A stretch of DNA of 37,179 bases, from positions 1-37,179 of the forward strand of contig CAJMPE010000001.1 of assembly GCA_905215275.1 (NCBI GenBank). The letters run 5' to 3'. This DNA is from an uncultured bacterium (GTDB lineage Bacteria; Actinomycetota; Coriobacteriia; Coriobacteriales; Coriobacteriaceae). The notes below the pieces were generated by a model. The model saw only the letters and a list, made by a program, of their open reading frames with translations. It ran no database searches and had not been told where the DNA came from. Positions within the stretch are counted from its first letter, which is position 1. Every line of letters starts with the position of its first letter. Both the position numbers and the translations under genes were made by a program. Positions 16,223 through 23,892 of the stretch are shown piece by piece.

Positions 16223-16264
16223 TATTGAAGATATGAGGCCGCGGAGCAACTGCTCGGCCTAGAC

Positions 16265-16960
16265 TTATGCCTGCTGCCAGGTATCGACGAGCTCCTTGGC
16301 GGCGGCGTGGGGGTCGTCGGCACTGCAGACGGCGCTCACCACAAAGAAGCCGTCGACGCCGGTGGCCTTGAGCTGCGGCAGGTCGGCCGTCTTAACGCCG
16401 CCGCCTACCACGATGGGCACGGGGCTTGCCGCGTGGAGTGCGGCCAGGTCCTCAAAGCTTTTGGTGATGATGGAGCCGTCGGCCGCGCGTCCGCAATCGC
16501 GCTTGGTCTCGGTCTCGTGGAGCGGGCCGATGCCCAGGTAGTCGACCAGACTCATGTCGGCGGTCTTGACGTACTCGAGCATCTCCTCGCAGCGGGCCGA
16601 AAGGCCCACGATGGCATCGGGGCCCAAAAGTTTGCGGCAGACCTCGACGGGAATATCGCTCTGGCCTACATGCACGCCATCGACAGCAATACCCTGCTCG
16701 CGCGCGGCGAGTACGCAGTCCAGGCGGTCGTCGATTAACAGGGCGACCCGACCGGTCTTGCCGGCCTGTGCGATTGCCTGCGCGGCGTCGCCGGTCAGCG
16801 CAATGATCTCGCGGGCGCTTGCCACCTTGGAGCGCACCTGGATGCAGGTAAAGCCTGCGTCGAGCGCCTGGGCCACCACATCGCCCACGGGACGTCCCAG
16901 CGTGTTTTCGGGGCCGAGTACTAGATAGGCCGAGATATCAAGGTTGTCGCGGATGCTCAT
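16265..16960 (-). CDS. thiE: Thiamine-phosphate synthase ThiE
   Basis: This 231-residue TIM-barrel enzyme joins hydroxymethylpyrimidine diphosphate and hydroxyethylthiazole phosphate to give thiamine monophosphate. Seen motifs are FTCIQVRSK near the N terminus (QLREK in most), LIDDRLD, DGVHVGQSD, GLSARCEE, LGIGPLHETETKRD (the GP-x-TxTK loop), VVGGGVK and GVDGFFVVSAV. ATG 16960 has AGGAGGAAG upstream and overlaps the stop of the thiamine-binding protein gene by four bases (ATGA). It is the last gene of the TPP-riboswitch operon. No thiC or thiD lies in the window, so the pyrimidine must come from elsewhere or from salvage. Confidence 0.95.
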   Translation of the reverse strand: MSIRDNLDISAYLVLGPENTLGRPVGDVVAQALDAGFTCIQVRSKVASAREIIALTGDAAQAIAQAGKTGRVALLIDDRLDCVLAAREQGIAVDGVHVGQSDIPVEVCRKLLGPDAIVGLSARCEEMLEYVKTADMSLVDYLGIGPLHETETKRDCGRAADGSIITKSFEDLAALHAASPVPIVVGGGVKTADLPQLKATGVDGFFVVSAVCSADDPHAAAKELVDTWQQA

Positions 16961-17298
16961 CGTGCTTCCTCCTGCTTTTTGATCTGCGCTTCCATGCGCT
17001 CGAGCTTGCCGGTCATGGTGTCGGTAAATCCGGGACGAATATCGGCTTTGAGCACGACTTCGGTGCGGATGCCCTTGCTCGCCAACACAAAGGTTGCGTT
17101 GCGCACGACCTGCATGACCTCGTCCCAGTCGCCCTCGATCTCGGTGAACATCGAGGTGGTGTGGTTGGGAAGGCCGCTGTCGCGAATGACGCGCACGACC
17201 TCGGCGACCTCGGCGGACAGCTCATCGCCGGTGCCGCACGGGGCGATGGCCACAGCGACGAGCGTGTTCATGCCGGTATTGGTTGCGGGCTCGGACAT
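16957..17298 (-). CDS. MTH1187/YkoF-type thiamine-binding protein
   Basis: This 113-residue protein starts at ATG 17298 behind GAGGAGG. It shows the small ferredoxin-like fold pattern of the MTH1187 (DUF77) family: LVAVAIAPCGTGDELSAEVA, a helix, NHTTSMFTEIEGDWDEVM, and VLKADIRPG. Family members bind thiamine or its pyrimidine part. It begins 3 bp after the thiM stop and overlaps thiE, so all three are translated as a unit, which supports a role in thiamine salvage (binding or delivery of thiamine or HMP). Confidence 0.88.
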   Translation of the reverse strand: MSEPATNTGMNTLVAVAIAPCGTGDELSAEVAEVVRVIRDSGLPNHTTSMFTEIEGDWDEVMQVVRNATFVLASKGIRTEVVLKADIRPGFTDTMTGKLERMEAQIKKQEEAR

Positions 17299-17301
17299 GG
17301 C

Positions 17302-18141
17302 CTATGCCTCCTCGAGCTCGAGTTGGTTATCGGCAATGTCCTGGGCGGTCGCGCGGTAGAGCTCGTCGATAAAGGCGACCTTAAAGCTTGCCGGGGCGTC
17401 GGCGACAGCGGCGGCACGCGTGCCGGCCACGTTGTAGGCGGCGGGGCCGCAGACGGCTGCCGTAAACGGGTCGGTGGCACAGGCGTACACGGCCAGCACG
17501 CCGCCCTGCGAGCAACCGCAGCCGGTGATCTTGGACATGAGTGGGCTGCCACCGTGGGACTTGGCCACCGTCGTGCCGTCGGTGATCAGGTCGACTTCGC
17601 CCGAGACCACTACGGCGCCGCCGGTGTAGCGGGCGAGCGCCACGGCAGCATCGCGGGCGGCGTCGACCGTGTCGGTGGTATCGACACCGCGTACGCGGCT
17701 CAGATCAGCCGCCTCGCCCTCAAGACCCCACAGGCCGGCGAGCGCGATGATCTCGGAGGCGTTGCCGCGCACGATGGCGGGCTTGTACTGCTTGAGTTCG
17801 TTTACCAGCTGGGTGCGCAGGCTACCGATGCCCAGGCCCACCGGATCGAGCACCCAGGGCTTGCCGGCGTCGTGTGCCGCCTTGGCCGCGCGGGGAATCG
17901 TCTGCTCGTAGATGGGGAAGAGCGTACCCATATTGAGATAGATGGCGCCGCCGCCGGCAACGAGTGCCTCGCCTTCGTCGGGCAGATAGACCATGGCGGC
18001 CGATCCGCCCACGGCGAGCTGTGCGTTGGCGACAAAGTCGATCGTCACCGTGTTGGTGATGGAACCGGCCATCGGATTGGTGGCGCGAATCTCCTCCACC
18101 GCCTTGACCATATGTTGCTTAAGCTGTTCCGAATCAATCAC
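17302..18141 (-). CDS. thiM: Hydroxyethylthiazole kinase ThiM
   Basis: This 279-residue kinase phosphorylates 4-methyl-5-(2-hydroxyethyl)thiazole with ATP for thiamine salvage. GTG 18141 is chosen because AAGGAGG sits eight bases upstream; the frame continues through the riboswitch, which cannot be coding. Family motifs are TNTVTIDFVANAQLAVGGS, MGTLFP, PWVLDPVG, VRGNASEI, GVDTTD and the anion-hole region KITGCGCSQGG near residue 215. The gene directly follows the riboswitch and terminator and heads the thiM - thiamine-binding protein - thiE operon. Confidence 0.95.
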   Translation of the reverse strand: MIDSEQLKQHMVKAVEEIRATNPMAGSITNTVTIDFVANAQLAVGGSAAMVYLPDEGEALVAGGGAIYLNMGTLFPIYEQTIPRAAKAAHDAGKPWVLDPVGLGIGSLRTQLVNELKQYKPAIVRGNASEIIALAGLWGLEGEAADLSRVRGVDTTDTVDAARDAAVALARYTGGAVVVSGEVDLITDGTTVAKSHGGSPLMSKITGCGCSQGGVLAVYACATDPFTAAVCGPAAYNVAGTRAAAVADAPASFKVAFIDELYRATAQDIADNQLELEEA

Positions 18142-18161
18142 TGCACATGCCTCCTTGGCAT

Positions 18162-18194
18162 AGAAAAGGGGCGCTGTGCATAGACAGCGCCCCT
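18162..18194 (-). terminator. Riboswitch expression-platform terminator
   Basis: On the minus strand AGGGGCGCTGT and ACAGCGCCCCT form an 11-bp stem with a 6-base loop (18184-18194 with 18167-18177), followed by TTTTC. It lies between the TPP aptamer and the thiM ribosome site. Ligand binding should favour this terminator and shut the operon off. Confidence 0.85.
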
Positions 18195-18207
18195 GTAAAG
18201 GCGGCAT

Positions 18208-18297
18208 GCTCCCTACGCCAGCATTAACTGACAGGTTCAAAGGATTGGGCCCTATGCCCTCTCAGCCTTGTGGTTTGCACCGCCGGCACTCCCGCAT
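18208..18297 (-). promoter_or_regulatory. TPP riboswitch (THI element) controlling thiM operon
   Basis: Read on the minus strand, the conserved THI-box blocks appear in order: GCGGGAGTGCC, GGCTGAGAGGG (pyrimidine-binding loop), CCTTTGAACCTG, and GTTAATGCTGGCGTAGGGA. These define all three helices of the aptamer. It senses thiamine diphosphate. The intrinsic terminator 14 bp downstream indicates transcriptional control. Confidence 0.95.
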
Positions 18298-18325
18298 CGA
18301 ATCTGTTGTTCCCTATACTAACGCA

Positions 18326-18360
18326 CCTGCCAAAAAGGGACAGGTTTATTTTGGCAGGTC
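18326..18360. repeat. Palindrome ACCTGCCAAAA/TTTTGGCAGGT
   Basis: An 11-bp perfect stem (18326-18336 with 18350-18360) and a 13-base loop containing AGGGACAGG. It lies between the divergent TPP-operon leader and HAD gene. No U-run follows on either strand, so it is more likely a dispersed palindrome or binding site than a terminator. Confidence 0.55.
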
Positions 18361-18396
18361 GTTACAATAGGTAGGACCGATACGAATGGGGGCCTT

Positions 18397-19305
18397 ATGA
18401 TTAAACTTGTGCTGACCGATATGGACGATACGCTGATTCCAGCCGGGCATGACGGCGCCAGCGACTACGCCATCGAGGGCATTCATGCCATGCAGGCGGC
18501 GGGTCTGCACTTTGGCCCGGTTTCGGGTCGCCAGCCGTCCGCGATGGGCTGGATGTTCAAAAATCGTTCCGAGTGTTTTTCGACTGGCGCGTTCTGTAAC
18601 GGCCAGGTGATGTTTGTCGACGGCGAGGTTGTTGCCTCCCGTGCGAGCGACAACGGTGCCCTCATGCGTCTTGCCGACTATCTTGAGCAAGAGACCGACG
18701 ATACCTATCTGAAGGTCTATAGCCTGGGCGATGACTTTTGGGGCAACGATGCCTATTGCGTGACGAGTGATCCCGAGCGCGTTCGTCGCGCCATGGAGTC
18801 GGGCGGCAACGCATGGCTCAAAGGCGAAGAGGCCCCGTGCCGTCCCGTCGTCGATGACGCGCCGGTGTTCAAGGCGAATATCTGGAGTGCCCGTTCGCGT
18901 GAGGAGCTCGCGGAGCTACGCGAGCGCGTTGCCGCTGAGGTGCCGGAACTCTCGCTCGTGTTTCCCAACAACCGAGTGCGCCTGTTCGACATCCTTCCGG
19001 CTGGTTGGGACAAGGGCTGCGCTGCGCTGGAGCTAGCGCGCGCTTTGGGTCTGACGCCCGATGAGGTGGCCGTATTTGGCGATTCCGATAACGATTTGCC
19101 CATGATCGATGCCGTTCCCAACTCCGTTGCAGTCGCCAATGCCAACGAGGCTGTCACGGCTGCCGCGCGCTGGCATATCGGCGCTGCGGCAGACGATGCG
19201 GTTGCCGGGGCTTTGCATCAGATTGCCGCTTGCGCCGCGACGGGGGAGATGCCGCCGTTTATGCGCCTGCCGGGTACTGCCGACGCGAATCTCACGAACA
19301 GCTAA
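18397..19305 (+). CDS. Cof-type HAD-IIB family phosphatase
   Basis: This 302-residue protein has HAD motif I LTDMDDTLIP (nucleophile Asp8, acid Asp10), motif II in GPVSGRQ, a motif III lysine in GWDKGCA and motif IV FGDSDNDLPM. The cap between motifs II and III is of the large C2 type found in Cof/YidA-like proteins. Members dephosphorylate sugar phosphates, flavin or pyridoxal phosphate; the HMP-PP phosphatase Cof is in this group. Being next to the thiamine operon (divergent) makes a link to thiamine intermediates conceivable, but unproven. The start ATG 18397 has a GGGGG stretch upstream. The stop is 10 bp before the LysR gene, so the two are likely co-transcribed. Confidence 0.88.
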   Translation: MIKLVLTDMDDTLIPAGHDGASDYAIEGIHAMQAAGLHFGPVSGRQPSAMGWMFKNRSECFSTGAFCNGQVMFVDGEVVASRASDNGALMRLADYLEQETDDTYLKVYSLGDDFWGNDAYCVTSDPERVRRAMESGGNAWLKGEEAPCRPVVDDAPVFKANIWSARSREELAELRERVAAEVPELSLVFPNNRVRLFDILPAGWDKGCAALELARALGLTPDEVAVFGDSDNDLPMIDAVPNSVAVANANEAVTAAARWHIGAAADDAVAGALHQIAACAATGEMPPFMRLPGTADANLTNS

Positions 19306-19315
19306 GGAGACAGCC

Positions 19316-20212
19316 ATGAAGCTCCAGCAGCTCAGATATGTCGTCAAAGTTGCCGAATGCGGCAGCATTACCGAGGCCTCGCGCCGGCTCTTTGTATCGC
19401 AGCCTTCGATTACCGCGTCGATTCGCGATCTCGAAAACGAGATGGGTGTGCACATCTTTGAGCGCACCAACAAGGGCGTCATTGTGTCCGAGGAAGGCGA
19501 GACCTTCTTGGGCTATGCGCGCCAGGTACTCGACCAGGCCGACCTGCTCGAGGGCAAGTACAAGGGCGCATCCGAGCAGGTGCCGCACTTTAGTGTGAGC
19601 TGCCAGCATTATTCCTTTGCCGTCAACGCGTTTGTCGACGTGATCCGCGAGTTCGATGCCGCGCGCTACGACTTCACCCTGCGCGAGGAGCAGACTCACG
19701 AGATTATCGAGGATGTCGCGCATATGAAAAGCGAACTGGGCATCCTGTACTTATCCGAGCATAACCGCGAGGTCATCGAGCGCATGCTGGTGGCCAACGA
19801 GCTCGTGTTCGAAGGACTCTTCTGCGCCACGCCGCATGTCTTCGTCTGCGCCGACCATCCGCTGGCGGACCGCTCCAGCGTGACGCTCGAGGATCTGGAA
19901 GACTACCCGTTCCTGTCCTACGAGCAGGGCAGCTACAACTCGTTTTACTATTCCGAGGAGCTGACCTCGACGTTCGAGCGTCGCAAAAATATCCGCGTGC
20001 GCGACCGTGCGACGTTGTTCAACCTGGCCATGGGCCTCAACGGCTACACGGTATGCTCGGGCGTGATCAGCCACGAGCTCAACGGCCCCGGCATTATCTC
20101 GATTCCGCTCGACGTGGACGAGTACATGGAGATTGGCATCATCACGCGCAAGAACACGACGCTCACGCGCTACGGTCGGGCCTATATCGACGCGATTCGT
20201 CAGCATATCTAG
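19316..20212 (+). CDS. LysR-family transcriptional regulator
   Basis: The protein is 298 residues from ATG 19316, which follows AAGGAGACAGCC. The N-terminal winged helix-turn-helix is canonical (LRYVVKVAECGSITEASRRL, then FVSQPSITASIRDLENEMG). The rest forms the two-lobed effector domain with FVCADHPLA and YPFLSYEQGSYNSFYY. It lies 155 bp upstream of a methionine-synthase-like gene in the same direction, with an LTTR-type dyad between them. It is therefore a plausible activator of that gene, with a sulfur-metabolite ligand possible. The linked HAD gene precedes it by 10 bp. Confidence 0.9.
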   Translation: MKLQQLRYVVKVAECGSITEASRRLFVSQPSITASIRDLENEMGVHIFERTNKGVIVSEEGETFLGYARQVLDQADLLEGKYKGASEQVPHFSVSCQHYSFAVNAFVDVIREFDAARYDFTLREEQTHEIIEDVAHMKSELGILYLSEHNREVIERMLVANELVFEGLFCATPHVFVCADHPLADRSSVTLEDLEDYPFLSYEQGSYNSFYYSEELTSTFERRKNIRVRDRATLFNLAMGLNGYTVCSGVISHELNGPGIISIPLDVDEYMEIGIITRKNTTLTRYGRAYIDAIRQHI

Positions 20213-20258
20213 GCTGCTGTGCTCCGCACGGTTCAAGTCTCTTTATGACAGTCCAGAC

Positions 20259-20281
20259 TGATATAGGAAGCATCTATATCA
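20259..20281 (+). promoter_or_regulatory. LTTR-type dyad upstream of the MetE-like gene
   Basis: TGATATAG (20259-20266) and CTATATCA (20274-20281) are perfect inverted arms seven bases apart, giving the T-N11-A pattern typical of LysR regulators. A -10-like TATATT at 20296-20301 places the right arm over the expected -35, as for an activator site. Confidence 0.55.
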
Positions 20282-20313
20282 AACTGTTATAAACGTATAT
20301 TTTACGATGGTCA

Positions 20314-20327
20314 TATGAGCGCTCATA
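20314..20327. promoter_or_regulatory. 14-bp perfect palindrome TATGAGCGCTCATA
   Basis: The palindrome lies just after the candidate -10 and 41 bp before the MetE-like ATG. It may be a repressor operator or a second regulator site; the position near the transcription start favours a repressor. There is no match to a named operator that I recognise. Confidence 0.4.
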
Positions 20328-20367
20328 CTCTGTCCCAGTAAAGCAACCAATGCAAAGGGAGATATCT

Positions 20368-21501
20368 ATGAGCACTTCGATTCAACCGAACGCGCCGTTT
20401 CGCGCCGATATTGTCGGCAGCTTTCTTCGTCCGCAGGCTGTAAAGGACGCCCGTGCCGCCTATGTCGCGGGTAAACTCGACGCTTCCGGCCTTAAGGCCG
20501 TCGAGGACGATGCCATTCGCGATTTGGTGGCAAAGCAGAAGGCCGCCGGCCTGCAGGTCATCACCGATGGTGAGTTTCGCCGCAGCTACTGGCACCTCGA
20601 TTTTATGTGGGGCCTTAACGGCATTGAACGCCGTGCCTCGCGTACGGGTTATATGTTCCACGACGAGGAGACCACAGCCGACACCGCCGTGGTAACCGGC
20701 CCCATTAGCGGCGAGAACCATCCGTTCGTCGAGCACTTTAAATTTGTCAAGGCGCTCGAGGGGGAGGGCCAGGTCGCGCGGCAAACCATTCCGGCGCCGA
20801 TCCAGACGTTCTCCGAAGTCACGCTCGACCGCTGCGACGGCCAGCAGGAGAGCCTGCGCGCTGTCTATAAGACCGATGAGGAACTTGCCGACGCCATCGC
20901 AGCCGCTTATCGCACGGTGATCGCCGACCTGTACGCAGCAGGCTGCCGCAACATCCAGTTTGATGACTGCACCTGGGGCATCTACTGCGACACCGATTTT
21001 GTCGCCAAAACCGGCATGAGCCCGGTCGACCTGCAAAAGGTAAGCGAGCTGGGCGTGGCGCTCAACAATGCCGCCATCGCGGACAAGCCCGACGATCTGG
21101 TCATCAACACGCATGTGTGCCGCGGCAACTACCACTCCACCTATGCCTTCGAGGGCGGCTATGACCCCATCGCGCCGTACCTGTTCGCAAACGAGGATGT
21201 CGATGCATTTTACCTGGAGTTCGATACGCCGCGCGCCGGCGGTTTTGAGCCGCTCAAGTACGTTGCCCCGGGCAAGAAGGTCGTGCTGGGCTTGGTAACC
21301 ACCAAGGCGGCAGAGCTCGAGAACGAGGATGTTATCGTCGAGCGCATCCGTGAAGCCGCAAAGTACGTGCCGCTCGAGAACCTGTATCTGTCGCCCCAGT
21401 GCGGCTTTGCCAGCTGCGAGATTGGCAACAAGCTGACCGAGGACGAGCAATGGGCAAAGATCGCGCTGGTCAAGCGCGTTGCCGAGCGCGTTTGGAAATA
21501 A
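20368..21501 (+). CDS. Cobalamin-independent methionine synthase C-terminal-domain family protein (YxjG/YxjH-like)
   Basis: This 377-residue protein starts at ATG 20368 with AAAGGGAG upstream. It corresponds to the catalytic barrel of MetE alone: FRADIVGSFLRP at the N terminus, ITDGEFRRSYWHLDF, QFDDCTWG, and the zinc ligands in NTHVCRGN (about residues 248-250) and PQCGFASC (about 345). MetE-C-only proteins of this type transfer a methyl group to homocysteine or a related thiol; the methyl donor is often not 5-methyltetrahydrofolate-triglutamate since the N-terminal domain is missing. It stands alone behind a LysR gene and a dyad operator. Methionine synthesis or methyl salvage is the likely role. 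Confidence 0.88.
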   Translation: MSTSIQPNAPFRADIVGSFLRPQAVKDARAAYVAGKLDASGLKAVEDDAIRDLVAKQKAAGLQVITDGEFRRSYWHLDFMWGLNGIERRASRTGYMFHDEETTADTAVVTGPISGENHPFVEHFKFVKALEGEGQVARQTIPAPIQTFSEVTLDRCDGQQESLRAVYKTDEELADAIAAAYRTVIADLYAAGCRNIQFDDCTWGIYCDTDFVAKTGMSPVDLQKVSELGVALNNAAIADKPDDLVINTHVCRGNYHSTYAFEGGYDPIAPYLFANEDVDAFYLEFDTPRAGGFEPLKYVAPGKKVVLGLVTTKAAELENEDVIVERIREAAKYVPLENLYLSPQCGFASCEIGNKLTEDEQWAKIALVKRVAERVWK

Positions 21502-21623
21502 CGGTAACGTTCGCAGGTGGCGGCGCGTGCGAGACATGGCGTATCGCGTACAATGGTTCGGATCGTATCGTTCGGGCAGGTTATCCGATATGCCCGATCA
21601 CCCTTCCATTCGAAAGGACATCC

Positions 21624-22958
21624 ATGTCCCAGTCTTCGACGCCCGCCGTCACCGATGCCATCTACGATGCATCGTCGCTTGGCCGCCCGCGCATGTTCCT
21701 GCTCGGTCTGCAGCACCTGTTTGCCATGTTTGGCGCCACCGTGCTGGTGCCCGTGCTCACCGGTCTCTCGGTTTCGGCGACGCTTTTGTTTGCCGGCTTG
21801 GGCACGCTGCTGTTCCACTTCTTGTCGCGCGGTAAGGTGCCGGCATTTTTGGGCTCATCGTTTGCCTTTATTGCCGGTTATGCCGCAATCGCGCCCAACG
21901 GCGAGACCGAGCTTTTGCCCTACGCCTGCCTGGGCGTAGCTTGTGCCGGTCTGCTCTATCCGGTGCTGGCGGCGCTCTTCCGCGCGTTTGGCGCCAAGCG
22001 TGTCATGCGTTTCTTTCCGCCGGTGGTGACTGGCCCCATCGTCATTTCCATCGGCTTGATCCTGGCAAGCTCCGCTATTGCTAACTGCCAGACCAACTGG
22101 CTTGTGGCTGTCATTGGCGTTGCCGTTATCGTCATCTGCAACATCTGGGGCCGTGGCATGGTCAAGATCGTGCCGATTTTGCTGGGCGTTGTGGTGAGCT
22201 ATGCCGTTGCGGCTGCGCTCGGCGAGGTTGATTTCTCGGGCGTTGCCGCCGCTCCGTGGGTCGGTCTGCCCATCGTGTGGGACAACACCGTGTTTGCACT
22301 CTTTGGGCCGCAGTTCGATAGCGGTCTTGCCACGACGGCCATCATCACCATCATGCCGCTGGCCTTCGCGACCATGATCGAGCATATCGGCGATATCTCT
22401 GCTATCGGTTCGACTTGCGAGCGCAACTACATTGCCGATCCCGGTCTGCATCGCACGCTGCTCGGCGACGGCCTTGCCACGATTCTGGCTTCGCTCTTTG
22501 GCGCTCCGGCCAACACTACGTATGGTGAGAACACCGGCGTGCTCGCCCTGACGCGCGTGTTCGACCCGCGCGTAATTCGAATTGCCGCGTGTTGCGCCAT
22601 CGTGCTTTCGTTCTGCCCCAAGTTCGCGGCTGTCATTGCGGCCATGCCGGCGTGTGTGATCGGCGGTGTGTCGCTCGTGCTCTACGGCATGATCAGCGCT
22701 GTGGGCGTCCGCAACCTCATCGAGAACCAGGTCGATTTCCAGAACAACCGCAACGTGCTGGTTGCCGCGCTGGTGCTCGTGCTTTCGCTCGGCATCGCGT
22801 ACAGCACCGCCGGCGCCATCGTGTTGGAGCTGGGCGGCGTGACCATTTCGCTGTCCGGCATTGCCGTGGGCTCACTGGTGGGCATTGTGCTCAACGCCAT
22901 CCTGCCGGGTAACGACTTTGAGTTTGATGTCTCCGAGCTTGAGGAGGCTGCTGAGTAG
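21624..22958 (+). CDS. Uracil/xanthine permease, NCS2 (NAT) family
   Basis: This 444-residue membrane protein starts at ATG 21624 after GAAAGGACATCC. About 12-14 hydrophobic segments cover the chain. The QHLFAMFGATVLVP block near the N terminus and the NAT signature PANTTYGENTGVLALTRV (about residues 292-309) are typical of UraA-like uracil permeases; the family imports uracil or xanthine by proton symport. Its own terminator follows, so it is likely a single-gene unit. Substrate cannot be settled from sequence, uracil being the better guess. Confidence 0.9.
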   Translation: MSQSSTPAVTDAIYDASSLGRPRMFLLGLQHLFAMFGATVLVPVLTGLSVSATLLFAGLGTLLFHFLSRGKVPAFLGSSFAFIAGYAAIAPNGETELLPYACLGVACAGLLYPVLAALFRAFGAKRVMRFFPPVVTGPIVISIGLILASSAIANCQTNWLVAVIGVAVIVICNIWGRGMVKIVPILLGVVVSYAVAAALGEVDFSGVAAAPWVGLPIVWDNTVFALFGPQFDSGLATTAIITIMPLAFATMIEHIGDISAIGSTCERNYIADPGLHRTLLGDGLATILASLFGAPANTTYGENTGVLALTRVFDPRVIRIAACCAIVLSFCPKFAAVIAAMPACVIGGVSLVLYGMISAVGVRNLIENQVDFQNNRNVLVAALVLVLSLGIAYSTAGAIVLELGGVTISLSGIAVGSLVGIVLNAILPGNDFEFDVSELEEAAE

Positions 22959-22983
22959 CAGCTGCGTTCAGCTAAAACAAGAT

Positions 22984-23022
22984 ATGGTGCCTATGCGTAT
23001 ATGCGTGTGGGCACCATTTTTA
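22984..23022 (+). terminator. Terminator after the uracil/xanthine permease
   Basis: ATGGTGCC (22984-22991) pairs with GGCACCAT (23010-23017), with an 18-base loop that itself pairs in part, and is followed by TTTTTAAT. It overlaps the stop of the convergent esterase gene. Confidence 0.75.
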
Positions 23023-23685
23023 ATGTGTCAGTATCCAGTGGATGCCGCGGGCCATGCGTAAGTCGGTTTGGGCAAAGTGATTGCCGGGGTTGAGCTCCAG
23101 CGTTGTTGGAATGCCGCGCTCGACGAGCAACGCTTCCATCGCGCGTGTGTCGTCGAGTACATGCCGCATCATGCGGTTGGGCGTCTTGGTTTCCTTTTTG
23201 CCGAGTGACAGGTAGACGGCTTGCGGGCTGCCGGCAAAAGGGGCCGTGCTGGCACGGTCGACAAAGTCGGGAAACCATAGCGACCCCGATGCGCTCGCGG
23301 CGCGGTCAAAGGCGTCGGTTTGCCAGAGGGACCAGAGTGCGAAGAGGCCCGCGAGCGAGTAACCGGCAATGCCGCGCCAGGTGGGCGGCTGAGGAAGCGA
23401 CGACTCGACCTGGGGGATTATCTGATTCAGCAGCTCATCAAGAAAATCGGCAGCTTGGCCGCCGAAAGGCTCGGCATCGCGTACGGTCCCGTCGCATGCC
23501 CAGGGGCTCAGCTCGCGATTCCAATCGAGCCCGCCAATGGTGACGAGGGCGAATGGCGGACAGTCGAGCTCTCGGCAACACTTATAAACCTCGCTGCCGT
23601 CGCCCACGACCACAGGAAGGTAGATGACAGGCGCGCTTTCCGTATGATTCGAATAAACGGTTATCTGCTTTTGATGCGCTTCCAT
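23020..23685 (-). CDS. Esterase-like alpha/beta hydrolase (IroE/Fes/EsteraseD-type)
   Basis: This 221-residue protein starts at ATG 23685 with AGAGAAG upstream. The nucleophile elbow is GYSLAGL in the middle of the chain (Ser about 129), preceded by a helix (AADFLDELLNQIIPQVES) as in EsteraseD/Fes-type proteins, and followed by SASGSLWFPDF, SLGKKETKT and a C-terminal His in PGNHFAQT. This gives a credible Ser-Asp-His triad. No signal peptide is seen. The family includes siderophore-ester and S-formylglutathione hydrolases; substrate unknown. No iron-uptake gene lies beside it. Confidence 0.82.
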   Translation of the reverse strand: MEAHQKQITVYSNHTESAPVIYLPVVVGDGSEVYKCCRELDCPPFALVTIGGLDWNRELSPWACDGTVRDAEPFGGQAADFLDELLNQIIPQVESSLPQPPTWRGIAGYSLAGLFALWSLWQTDAFDRAASASGSLWFPDFVDRASTAPFAGSPQAVYLSLGKKETKTPNRMMRHVLDDTRAMEALLVERGIPTTLELNPGNHFAQTDLRMARGIHWILTH

Positions 23686-23796
23686 GACGGGCTTCTCTCA
23701 GTGTTGTGATATCGGCAGCCCCAATTGTCGCACGCCAGCGTATGCCGGTTGGGCTAGACCAAAGACAATCTCGTGCATCCCCTGCGGACTCATATG

Positions 23797-23835
23797 GAAA
23801 ACGCCACCGCCGGAGGGGAGCTCGGCGGTGGCGTT
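23797..23835 (-). terminator. Terminator after surface protein copy 1
   Basis: AACGCCACCGCCG (23800-23812) and CGGCGGTGGCGTT (23823-23835) form a 13-bp stem. On the minus strand the stem ends in GTTTTCC. It follows the surface-protein stop by 58 bp. Confidence 0.8.
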
Positions 23836-23892
23836 GTTAAACGGTGCTGGGGCTCGGGGCCTTCGCGGGAGCTGCCATGTGCGCAGAGGCGT

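Noticed and set aside
20323..21537. A 404-codon minus-strand frame opposite the MetE-like gene
   Set aside because: It is a shadow of the well-supported methyltransferase, with no ribosome site or motif.
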